The position numbers and the translations under genes are program-made. Below are positions 1 to 6,074 of a stretch of 6,136 bases of DNA, one piece after another. Source of the DNA: Pseudomonadota bacterium (lineage in GTDB: Bacteria > Pseudomonadota > Alphaproteobacteria > Rhizobiales > Hyphomicrobiaceae). The notes under the pieces are model-generated. The model did no database searches. It had not been told where the DNA came from and worked only from the letters and a program-made list of their open reading frames with translations. The number at the start of each line of letters is the position of its first letter. The first letter of the stretch is position 1. Location of the stretch: contig JAEZBU010000159.1 of the NCBI GenBank assembly GCA_023426855.1, positions 1 to 6,136 on the forward strand, given 5' to 3'.

Positions 1-227
1 TCTATGGCACCCCGCTGTACACCGACGGTTACGCGCTGTTGGATCTGTTCAGCAACTACAAGATCAACGACACCTTCGAGATCGGCGCCAGCGTCAACAA
101 CGTGTTCGACGAAGGCTACACAAAAGCTCTCACAACGGCACCGAGCGTGTCGTGCGCCCCGGCCGGCGTAACCTGCAACACCGGCATGGGCCGCACGTTC
201 CTACTCACGGCCAAGACACACTTCTGA
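1..227 (+). CDS. TonB-dependent outer-membrane receptor, C-terminal end (partial)
   Basis: This is the 3' end of a gene that enters from the left edge; 74 codons are visible (frame starting at base 3) before the TGA at 225-227. The visible protein shows alternating polar/hydrophobic beta-strands (ALLDLFSNYKI, FEIGASVNNVFDEGY, RTFLLTAKTHF) and ends in Phe, the usual outer-membrane barrel-assembly signal. The motif 'V-N-N-V-F-D' followed by an aromatic about four residues on is the hallmark of the last strands of TonB-dependent receptors, which import iron-siderophore complexes, haem, vitamin B12 or sugars using TonB/ExbB/ExbD energy. A Cys pair (Ser-Cys-Ala-Pro-Ala-Gly-Val-Thr-Cys) lies in the last extracellular loop and could form a disulphide. 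The plug domain and TonB box lie outside the window, so the substrate cannot be judged. Other beta-barrels are less likely because of the NNVFD motif. Confidence 0.86.
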   Translation, partial: YGTPLYTDGYALLDLFSNYKINDTFEIGASVNNVFDEGYTKALTTAPSVSCAPAGVTCNTGMGRTFLLTAKTHF

Positions 228-266
228 TCGCGCGCGGCTTCCCCGCCAAACGCCACCGCGCGGTCT

Positions 267-315
267 GATAGCGCCCTGCATGACAACGGCAGTCCCGTCA
301 TGCAGGGCGCTTATC
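267..315. terminator. Bidirectional intrinsic terminator between receptor and araC gene
   Basis: There is a perfect 14-bp inverted repeat: GCGCCCTGCATGAC at 271-284 pairs with 297-310 around a 12-base loop. Four more pairs (GATA 267-270 with TATC 312-315) extend it after a one-base bulge. It sits 40 bases after the receptor stop and about 20 bases beyond the stop of the convergent AraC-family gene, so it can end transcription from both sides. The T-tract is poor (TTATCGTTT on the + strand), so termination may be imperfect or rely on the strong stem. A weaker 7-bp GC-rich inverted repeat (231-237 with 256-262) precedes it. Confidence 0.72.
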
Positions 316-335
316 GTTTCAAGCGACGGTTGATG

Positions 336-1370
336 TCACCGACCGCTGACCGAGCGCCGCGCCTCGTCGCGCAGCACGCGCGGCGGCTTGCCGAACCATC
401 CTTTGGTTGCGCGGGTGAATGCGCTCTGCTCGGAAAACCCCAGCAGGAAGCCGATCTCCGTCAGGGACATGTCGGTATCGCGCAGATAGCGCAGCGCAAG
501 CGCGCGGCGGGTCTCGCTCAGTACCCGCTCAAAACTCGTTCCCTGCTGCGACAACCGCTTTTGCAACGAGCGCGGCGAAACGCGCATGCGTTCGGCGATC
601 TTGTCGAGCAGCGGTGCTGACGTATGCAATGTTTCGGTGATCGCCCGCGCCGTGCGGGCCACGATATCCGTGCGCGCGGTGAGTTCGTTGAGCTTCGCTT
701 GTCCAGCCTCCTCAAGGATCGTGTACAAGCGCGGATCAGCCGTATCACTTCGCCGCATCAGCGTCCGGCTATCGATTGTCACGCAGTTCTGATGACTGTT
801 GAAGGAGACCCGAGGCCCGAAGATGCGATGCATCATGGGCGCGCAAGGTGGCTCGCGATGCTCCATCTCAACGAGCTGCGGGAACCAGTCTCCGCCCGCG
901 ATCTGCCGCAAGCGCAGGACGATCATCGCCAGCGTAAAATTGGAGAATTGGGTGCGGGGACCGGTCAGGTGGACCGGGAACCGCCACGCCAACGCTGCGA
1001 CATCGCGTTCCTCGCGCAGTTCGACGGTTATGGGGTGCAGCACCAGTGAACCGTATCGCGCGATGGTCGCCAGAGCTTCGCGAACCGTCCTTGCGTGCAA
1101 TACAAGATAGCCCAGCACGCCGCTCGCACCCTTGGGGTAAGCCTCGGCGAAAGCAAACCCCAGGCAGGGGTCATTGCTTTGCTCGGCAGCTCGCTCCATC
1201 AGCAGCGCCACGGAGTCGAAGGGCAACAAGTTATCGGAATTATCGATGTCGTCCACGCGCAGCCCGACGTCATCGAGCAACGCCTCGAAATTCAAAGCGC
1301 GCGAACGCACAAGCTCGCGAAATCCCACAAGCATGCTCGCACGGATCGTTACATCGTTAACTGCCACCAT
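336..1370 (-). CDS. AraC-family transcriptional regulator (arabinose-binding-type N-terminal domain)
   Basis: This 344-residue DNA-binding regulator has the two-part layout of the AraC subgroup whose N-terminal ligand/dimerisation domain resembles Pfam 'Arabinose_bd' (as in OruR-like regulators). Residues about 12-205 form that domain, including the family-like stretch FAFAEAYPKGASGVLGYLVL near 72-91. Residues about 245-340 form the double helix-turn-helix: the first is LLDKIAERMRVSPRSLQKRL (254-273) followed by GTSF, the second is SLTEIGFLLGFSEQSAFTRA (302-321) followed by a GKPP turn. Length is normal for the group. ATG at 1368-1370 is taken as start; no good Shine-Dalgarno precedes it, and the homologous part seems to begin near Met13, so a later start is possible. 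It is convergent with the receptor gene and divergent from marR. Its ligand and targets cannot be read from sequence; control of the receptor or of its own divergent region is only a guess. Confidence 0.9.
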   Translation of the reverse strand: MVAVNDVTIRASMLVGFRELVRSRALNFEALLDDVGLRVDDIDNSDNLLPFDSVALLMERAAEQSNDPCLGFAFAEAYPKGASGVLGYLVLHARTVREALATIARYGSLVLHPITVELREERDVAALAWRFPVHLTGPRTQFSNFTLAMIVLRLRQIAGGDWFPQLVEMEHREPPCAPMMHRIFGPRVSFNSHQNCVTIDSRTLMRRSDTADPRLYTILEEAGQAKLNELTARTDIVARTARAITETLHTSAPLLDKIAERMRVSPRSLQKRLSQQGTSFERVLSETRRALALRYLRDTDMSLTEIGFLLGFSEQSAFTRATKGWFGKPPRVLRDEARRSVSGR

Positions 1371-1438
1371 GATCAGCGCATCATGATCGAACTGCAGCAG
1401 ATACCCAACGGCGCTTTTCGCCGCTATTGGTTGTGGAA

Positions 1439-1494
1439 AACGTTAACTAGCGCGCGTCTGAGGTCAAGCTTCGAACCCGCGAAGGCCTTAATTA
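1439..1494. promoter_or_regulatory. Palindrome-rich divergent control region between araC and marR genes
   Basis: The roughly 208-bp space between the two regulator starts (1371-1578) contains a 56-bp core with eight perfect 6-base palindromes: AACGTT (1439), GTTAAC (1442), GCGCGC (1450), CGCGCG (1451), AAGCTT (1466), TTCGAA (1470), AGGCCT (1483, part of 8-base AAGGCCTT 1482-1489) and TAATTA (1489). About one would be expected by chance. There is also a small hairpin, CTTCG 1469-1473 with CGAAG 1480-1484. MarR and AraC proteins commonly bind in their own divergent promoter regions, so operators are expected here, but I cannot assign a specific site to either protein. Confidence 0.35.
1441..1467 (-). 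promoter_or_regulatory. Candidate promoter for the AraC-family gene
   Basis: On the minus strand, TTGACC (complement of 1462-1467) is a good -35 hexamer for an alphaproteobacterial sigma-70 promoter. It is followed after 15 bases by TTAACG (complement of 1441-1446) as a weak -10. The spacing is short and the -10 imperfect. The predicted transcript would start near 1435, giving a leader of about 65 bases before the ATG at 1370. The proposed -10 overlaps the GTTAAC and AACGTT palindromes, where a bound repressor could block it. Confidence 0.22.
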
Positions 1495-1568
1495 CGAGCG
1501 ACGTTCAGCAGAATGACGGTCTCCACAAAGACAAAGTTAGGCTGCTGTATCAAAGAAAAGGACGATCT

Positions 1569-1572
1569 GGAG
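1569..1572 (+). promoter_or_regulatory. Ribosome binding site deciding the marR start
   Basis: GGAG lies six bases before the ATG at 1579. The alternative in-frame ATG at 1513 would add 22 residues rich in Lys/Thr/Cys that do not resemble MarR proteins, and has no purine-rich site upstream. The site therefore favours the 1579 start. Confidence 0.65.
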
Positions 1573-1578
1573 CAAACA

Positions 1579-2100
1579 ATGGCATCTCAATCCCGTGACC
1601 AACACTCTCTTATGAACTCGGCTCTTCATCTGCTGCATCGCGCAGGCCAGCGCGCCGATGAGCTTTTTGCCGCTACGATGGGCGAAAACGACCTCACCCC
1701 GCGGCAGTTCGCCGTACTCAAGTCCGTCGCAAAGTCGGAAGACGTAAGCCAGACCGGACTGGTGCAGGCCACGGGTATCGACCGTTCTACTTTGGCTGAC
1801 ATCGTGCGTCGCTTGATCAAAAAGGGATTGCTTCAGCGCCGCCGCACCAGCCACGACGCACGCATGTACGCCGTCCGCCTGACGGCTGCGGGCCGCGATC
1901 TGCTGAAGTCGGCCGAACCGGCCGCCCGCAACACTGAAGAGCAGCTTCTTGCATCGCTTCCGGTGCGTCAGCGTTCTGCAATGATCGAGGCTCTCAGCAC
2001 GATCGTCACGACGCTTGAGGAGCCGGAAGTCGAAGTCGCCGCCCCGGCCCCGCGCGCCCGCCGCGCTGCGCCGACGCCGGCTCGCAAATCGCGCCGCTGA
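1579..2100 (+). CDS. MarR-family winged-helix transcriptional regulator with basic Ala/Pro/Arg tail
   Basis: This 173-residue one-component regulator (from ATG 1579) is typical of MarR dimers, which bind palindromic operators and release DNA on binding a small molecule or on oxidation. The N-terminal helix (about 8-34) gives dimerisation. The winged helix follows: LTPRQFAVLKSVA (39-51), the recognition-helix region around TGIDRSTLADIVRRLIKKG (65-83), and the wing RRRTSHDARMYAVRLT (87-102) with the conserved D-R/A-R pattern, then the GRDLL helix. Residues 114-147 form the C-terminal dimerisation helices. The last 20 residues or so (about 154-173) are extra: seven Ala, four Pro, six Arg and one Lys, resembling a histone H1-like or nucleoid-protein tail. 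No Cys lies in the protein from this start, which argues against an OhrR-type thiol switch. It is divergent from the AraC gene and followed by a strong terminator, so it is probably monocistronic. Its ligand is unknown. Confidence 0.9.
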   Translation: MASQSRDQHSLMNSALHLLHRAGQRADELFAATMGENDLTPRQFAVLKSVAKSEDVSQTGLVQATGIDRSTLADIVRRLIKKGLLQRRRTSHDARMYAVRLTAAGRDLLKSAEPAARNTEEQLLASLPVRQRSAMIEALSTIVTTLEEPEVEVAAPAPRARRAAPTPARKSRR

Positions 2101-2124
2101 TAGAAAATTCACTGCATTTGATTG

Positions 2125-2159
2125 AAAAGGCGGAACGCGCAATACGCGTTCCGCCTTTT
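2125..2159. terminator. Strong bidirectional intrinsic terminator between marR and the fused MFS/spermidine synthase gene
   Basis: A perfect 15-bp inverted repeat (AAAAGGCGGAACGCG at 2125-2139 with its complement at 2145-2159) closes on a five-base loop (CAATA). On the + strand it is followed by a run of T (2156-2160) and more pyrimidines, the classic Rho-independent form. On the minus strand the arm ends in TTTT, so it can also stop the convergent gene whose stop is at 2225. It lies 24 bases after the marR stop. Confidence 0.93.
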
Positions 2160-2208
2160 TCCTTTCGACCGTCCCAATACAATCTGGCTGGCGTCTGGCT
2201 ATATTTGT

Positions 2209-2223
2209 CCAGTCGCTGACTGG
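2209..2223 (-). other. Small hairpin directly after the fused MFS/spermidine synthase stop codon
   Basis: CCAGTC (2209-2214) and GACTGG (2218-2223) can pair around a three-base loop, one base beyond the TGA (complement of 2225-2227). No T-run follows on the minus strand, so it is not a standard terminator. It might protect the mRNA 3' end or be chance; the real stop is probably the stem at 2125-2159. Confidence 0.3.
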
Positions 2224-2224
2224 C

Positions 2225-4639
2225 TCATCGCCGCAGCTTCGACATGAACGGTCCAACGACATCTGAATAGTCGTCGGTCCAGGCCCGCAGGCCATTTGCC
2301 TCGAGCTCGCGCGCCTCCGGCATCGTCCGGAAGGCTTCGATCACGTCGGCGTTCTTGGAGAAAATCGCCACGGTCGATGTGGTGCTGGCATAGCTGCCGT
2401 CGGCCTCGTCATCCGACAGGATCAACCCATGCAGGCCGGGAGCCAGCGGCAATGTCGCACCGAGCACTGAATCGAGGTCGAGATAGCGATTGGAAATGTG
2501 TAACAGGACAATACCATCGGGCGTCAGTTTCGATTCATAAAGGCGCAGCGCTTCCGCCGTCATCAAATGAACCGGCACTGCATCGGACGTGAACGCATCG
2601 ACGATGATCAGATCGAAGCTATCGGCCGGCTCGCGGCCTATGGTCAAACGCGCATCGCCGACCACGATGTCGGGCTTGGCCTGACAGTGATGAAGGTAGC
2701 TGAAGCTTTTAGGATCCTGCGCCAGCTTGACGACTAATGGATCGATCTCGAAGAAGCGCCACTTTTCGCTGGCGCCCGCGTAGCAAGCCAGCGAGCCTGC
2801 GCCGAGACCAATCACACCATAACGTCCCTTGGCGCCCGTCTGCGCCAGCCGCGCGCGCACCCGCTCGACAGTCAGCGCCATCGGGCTTTTGGGGTGATAG
2901 TAGGTGCCGGGTGTCACATCGTCGCGATAAGCACCGTCGCTGTCGCGAATGCGTTGCGCCCCATGCAGCGTCGTGCCGTGCGTGAGGATGTTGTAGTCCC
3001 CGTCGTAAGACACCATGACGCGGTAGACGCCGAAGTAGCTGCGTTGCGCATCACCACGCTTCACCGTTGACGGCAACATCACGACGGCAAGGAACATCAG
3101 GATTGCGAACGCAAACTGGCGCGGCGGATACAAGAAGCAGAGCAGCAGCAGGATCGCGAACACCATGGATATGAGAGCCGCTGAGCCGTACTCGATCAAA
3201 ATCCCGCGCTGCCATCCCAAAAGCCAACTCAGTGCGCCTTCGCTATCCACCGCCAACAGCAACTGGCTGGCCTTCGGCATCCAGTAAATGGCCAGCACAC
3301 CACTGGCCATGATCAGCCAAAGCTTCAGAAGTTCACTTAAACCGTCGCCATCGAGACTGGTCCATGTGGCAGGCACCGGCAGCCGGACCAGCCGCAGAAT
3401 GCTCACGACCGCCTGACCGAGCAGACGGAAAACGTCGGCCGCGCCCGGACGACAGGCCATGGTCAGCGCCAACAGCAGCGGATACTCGAACACTTCCGAA
3501 AAGATCTGTGGTGCGATCAAAGCCGCAAACAGACCACCGAGCACGCCACCCAGCGACATCCACAAATAGAACTCGGTCAGGTATCGCGGCGCTGGCCGCA
3601 GATCGTACAGCGTCCGGTGCGCGACCATGGCCGAGGTGAAGAATACTATGACGCCGGTAGCACTTGTGATGATCCAGCCATCATGCTCGGTCTGCGACAA
3701 CTGCAACAGCGCGACGACCACCGCTGCCAGATGCAGAATGAGCAGCAGCCGCGTCGGGATCAGCGCGCGCTCGCGAAACACGATGACGAAGGTCAGCAGG
3801 TAAAGCGCAAGTGGCACCACCCACAACAACGGGGCTGATGCGACGTCGGTCGTGACGTGCGTTGTAAAGGCGGTCAGCAACGCCGACGGAACCATGGCGA
3901 GGCCGACCCATCCGAGCCGGCGCGACCACAACGGCCGCTCGTCCGTCGCACCTTCGGCCTGCACCGCCGTCGGCGCCGAACCTTCGGCACGCGCACGCAA
4001 GGCCCAATAGCAGATGCCGATCGCGCCGATCAGAACGATGAAACCACCGCTCCAGACACTCGCCAGCGCCCGTGCACCGAGCGCAGGCTCCAGCACGATG
4101 GGATAACCGAGCAGCGCAATCAGACTGCCGAGATTACTCGCTGCATAAAGGAAGTAGGGATCGCGGCCGCTGGGATGGCCCGTTGCCGCGAACCAGGCTT
4201 GCAGCAATGGCGCATTTGCAGCGACAGCGACAAACGGCAAGCCTACGGCGACAGCAAACAGCGCCATCTGCCAGAGATACGGGTTACTGCCCTCGGACGG
4301 CTCACTCCACCCGGCCGGCAGCCCGATCGGCAGAACCAACAGAGCCAGAGCGCACACCCCGAGATGGACAAAACCGGCCATCCTGGCCGGAACCAGCCGG
4401 TTCACCAGATGCGCGTAGCAATAGCCGGCAAGCAGGGCGCCCTGGAAAAAGCACATCGCCACTGCCCACACCGACGGCGAGCCGCCGAGCACGGGCAGCA
4501 CCATCTTGGCGAACAGCGGCTGGATCGAGAACAACAGCAGCGCGGACAGAAAGGTCGTGCACGTAAACACGGCAACCAGCCCGAAGCCGGAAGATCGCAC
4601 TTCACTCCGTGCGGCCGATGACAGGCCATCACCAGTCAT
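2225..4639 (-). CDS. Fused MFS-like membrane / spermidine-synthase-like protein
   Basis: This 804-residue inner-membrane protein belongs to the 'fused MFS/spermidine synthase' family. The first part (about 20-376) has some 11 membrane helices with family motifs: FLSALLLFSIQPLFAK (30-45), a GGSPSVW turn (52-58), PLLWVVPLALYLLTF (270-284) and LGGVLGGLFAALIAP (363-377). Further hydrophobic segments lie near 437-454, 480-504 and 508-524, so about 14 in all. The soluble C-terminal domain (about 535-804) opens with the family motif HGTTLHGAQ (554-562) and has the Rossmann fold of spermidine synthases: VIGLGAGS (609-616), acidic FFEIDP (629-634), VVGDARL (659-665) and DAFTSDAVP (681-689), then WTDDYSDVVGPF near the end. 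The glycine loop is GLGAG, not the GGGDG of true SpeE, so aminopropyl transfer is not assured and the substrate is unknown. A clear AGGAG at 4645-4649 (complement) lies five bases from the ATG, fixing the start. It is 51 bp downstream of the UPF0173 gene on the same strand, probably one operon. Confidence 0.92.
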   Translation of the reverse strand: MTGDGLSSAARSEVRSSGFGLVAVFTCTTFLSALLLFSIQPLFAKMVLPVLGGSPSVWAVAMCFFQGALLAGYCYAHLVNRLVPARMAGFVHLGVCALALLVLPIGLPAGWSEPSEGSNPYLWQMALFAVAVGLPFVAVAANAPLLQAWFAATGHPSGRDPYFLYAASNLGSLIALLGYPIVLEPALGARALASVWSGGFIVLIGAIGICYWALRARAEGSAPTAVQAEGATDERPLWSRRLGWVGLAMVPSALLTAFTTHVTTDVASAPLLWVVPLALYLLTFVIVFRERALIPTRLLLILHLAAVVVALLQLSQTEHDGWIITSATGVIVFFTSAMVAHRTLYDLRPAPRYLTEFYLWMSLGGVLGGLFAALIAPQIFSEVFEYPLLLALTMACRPGAADVFRLLGQAVVSILRLVRLPVPATWTSLDGDGLSELLKLWLIMASGVLAIYWMPKASQLLLAVDSEGALSWLLGWQRGILIEYGSAALISMVFAILLLLCFLYPPRQFAFAILMFLAVVMLPSTVKRGDAQRSYFGVYRVMVSYDGDYNILTHGTTLHGAQRIRDSDGAYRDDVTPGTYYHPKSPMALTVERVRARLAQTGAKGRYGVIGLGAGSLACYAGASEKWRFFEIDPLVVKLAQDPKSFSYLHHCQAKPDIVVGDARLTIGREPADSFDLIIVDAFTSDAVPVHLMTAEALRLYESKLTPDGIVLLHISNRYLDLDSVLGATLPLAPGLHGLILSDDEADGSYASTTSTVAIFSKNADVIEAFRTMPEARELEANGLRAWTDDYSDVVGPFMSKLRR

Positions 4640-4690
4640 ACGCTCTCCTGTAAATAATGCGCGCTGTTTCGGCTTGGGATGTATCGGACG

Positions 4691-5383
4691 TCAGACGGTC
4701 ACCGCTTCGCCCACCCGCGGCACCATCACATTCTGACCGCTCATTTCAGCGACGAATGCGTCGGCATTGGGATCGAGCATGCCGGCGAAGGTTCCATAGT
4801 GGCACGGCAGCACCATGCCGAATTTGAAGTACTTCTTGCACGCCATGGCCGCCACCCGCGCACCCATCGTGAAGCGATCGCCGATCGGCACAATGCCGAC
4901 AGCCGGCTGATACAGCTCCTGGATGAGTGCCATGTCAGAGAAGATGTCCGTGTCGCCCATGTGATAGACGGTCTTGCCCTCCTTGGTGCGCAGCACGATG
5001 CCGCACGGATTGCCGAGGTAGGTGCCGTTGGACGAAGAGGAATGTAGCGCCTGGGTCAGCGTCAGGTCGAAATCGGCCGAGCGCACCGTACCGCCAGTGT
5101 TCATCGGCTCCAGCTTTTCAGCACCTTGCTGCCCGACATGCAGGGCCAGCTCGAATACCGCGAACAGCGTCGCGCCGGTTTTCTTGCAGATCTCGCCCGC
5201 GTCGCCGATGTGATCGTCGTGGCCATGCGTCAGCGCGACATGGGTTACGCCCTTCACCGCGTCATCCCAGTTCACGCCGGATTTCTCGAAGGTCGGGTTG
5301 CCCTTCAGGAACGGATCGATCAACAGAACGCTGTTTCCGGTTTCGATACGGAAGCAGGAATGGCCGAACCAGGTGATCTTCAT
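4691..5383 (-). CDS. UPF0173 metal-dependent hydrolase (metallo-beta-lactamase fold)
   Basis: This 230-residue soluble protein is the normal length for UPF0173 (YtkL-like) hydrolases, whose substrate is not established. It opens with the family signature MKITWFGHSCFRIE. The metal-binding motif THGHDDHIGD (52-61) supplies His53, His55, Asp57 and His58. His114 (ALHSSSS), Asp144 within HMGDTD (141-146) and His195 (PCHYGTF) are the expected remaining ligands, so the active site looks complete for two metal ions. The ATG at 5381-5383 is chosen because the family begins there; the open frame runs 25 codons further upstream, but that extension matches nothing and covers the promoter. The Shine-Dalgarno is weak (AAGG about 10 bases upstream). 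It is first in a probable two-gene operon with the fused membrane/spermidine-synthase gene and is divergent from ruvX. Confidence 0.94.
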   Translation of the reverse strand: MKITWFGHSCFRIETGNSVLLIDPFLKGNPTFEKSGVNWDDAVKGVTHVALTHGHDDHIGDAGEICKKTGATLFAVFELALHVGQQGAEKLEPMNTGGTVRSADFDLTLTQALHSSSSNGTYLGNPCGIVLRTKEGKTVYHMGDTDIFSDMALIQELYQPAVGIVPIGDRFTMGARVAAMACKKYFKFGMVLPCHYGTFAGMLDPNADAFVAEMSGQNVMVPRVGEAVTV

Positions 5384-5430
5384 GACGGATGCCTTATTCT
5401 GAATTTGTGCAACGTCTCGGGTCGCGGCGC

Positions 5431-5458
5431 AGTATAAAGCCGCGGAAGACGGCAACAA
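5431..5458 (-). promoter_or_regulatory. Predicted sigma-70 promoter of the UPF0173 operon
   Basis: On the minus strand TTGTTG (complement of 5453-5458) and TATACT (complement of 5431-5436) are separated by 16 bases. The -10 matches five of six consensus positions. Transcription would start near 5424, leaving a leader of about 40 bases before the ATG at 5383. The -10 overlaps a + strand TATAAA (5433-5438) that could serve the divergent ruvX gene, although no well-spaced + strand -35 was found (TTGTGC at 5405-5410 is 22 bases away). Confidence 0.5.
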
Positions 5459-5488
5459 CCCTTCCCGATCTCAAGATGGATTGATCGC

Positions 5489-5989
5489 GTGACCGAACTC
5501 CCCACCGGCGAAACCCTGACTGAAGCAGAAGTCTTCGCGGCCCGTATCGCGGATGGCCAACGCCTGCTCGGTCTTGATTTGGGAACAAAAACGATCGGAG
5601 TCGCGCTCTCCGACGTCTCGCGCATCATCGCTTCGCCGCTGGAAACTGTCATCCGGACCAAGTTCAAGGCCGACGCCGCACGCCTGATCGACCTCGCGAC
5701 CGAACATCGCATCGCAGGGTTCGTCCTCGGCCTGCCGCGCAATCTCGATGGCAGTGAAGGACCACGCGCACAATCCACGCGCGCATTTGCAAGGAACTTC
5801 AACCGTCTCTCGCCGCTGCCGATATTGCTCTGGGACGAGCGACTGTCGACGGCGGCTGCCGAGCGCACGCTGCTCGAAGCCGACACCAGCCGTCGGCGCC
5901 GCGCCGAGGTGATCGACAAGCTCGCCGCGACGATCATTCTGCAATCGCTGCTCGATCGCCTGAAGGACCGCTCGCGCAATCTCATCTGA
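5489..5989 (+). CDS. ruvX: YqgF/RuvX-family nuclease (pre-16S rRNA processing / putative Holliday junction resolvase)
   Basis: This 166-residue cytoplasmic protein has the RNase H-like fold of YqgF/RuvX, an almost universal bacterial family. It was first proposed as a Holliday junction resolvase and is linked in E. coli to maturation of the 16S rRNA 5' end. Conserved parts are present in order: the first-strand Asp30 in LGLDLGTKTIGVALSD, GLPRNLDGSEGP (81-92), Glu117 in LLWDERLST (113-121) and Asp143 in VIDKLAATIILQ (141-152). These are the three expected acidic metal ligands. The start is GTG at 5489, preceded by a weak GATGGA; the roughly 22 residues before the first strand are longer than in E. 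coli but usual for alphaproteobacteria. It is divergent from the UPF0173 gene. No clear terminator follows, so it may be read on into the next gene. Confidence 0.95.
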   Translation: MTELPTGETLTEAEVFAARIADGQRLLGLDLGTKTIGVALSDVSRIIASPLETVIRTKFKADAARLIDLATEHRIAGFVLGLPRNLDGSEGPRAQSTRAFARNFNRLSPLPILLWDERLSTAAAERTLLEADTSRRRRAEVIDKLAATIILQSLLDRLKDRSRNLI

Positions 5990-6074
5990 CGCGATTGCGA
6001 AGCGATGCAGCCATATTCTGGGGTAAACTGCGTCACCTGATTTGCCGCAACTGCTCAGCCAGGGCCTGATCGCC

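Noticed and set aside
1513..1578. Longer marR start at 1513
   Set aside because: It has no ribosome binding site, and the extra 22 residues do not resemble MarR proteins; the ATG at 1579 has GGAG at good spacing.
1095..1598. 167-codon + strand open frame crossing the araC start and intergenic region
   Set aside because: It overlaps the AraC N-terminus in antisense and the regulatory region; the composition is not protein-like and no ribosome site was seen.
1537..2295. 252-codon open frame on the - strand
   Set aside because: It is antisense to marR, runs through a strong terminator hairpin and has no recognisable family features.
3857..4621. 254-codon open frame on the + strand
   Set aside because: It lies wholly antisense to the well-supported fused membrane/spermidine-synthase gene; its product is Arg/Gln/His-rich low-complexity, as expected from the complement of GC-rich membrane-protein codons, with no recognisable domain.
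5384..5458. 25-codon upstream extension of the UPF0173 gene
   Set aside because: The family begins at MKITWFGHS; the extension would run through the predicted promoter and has no supporting ribosome site.
5995..6019. Possible promoter TTGCGA ... TATTCT before the AidB-like gene
   Set aside because: Only 13 bases separate the hexamers, too short for a sigma-70 promoter.
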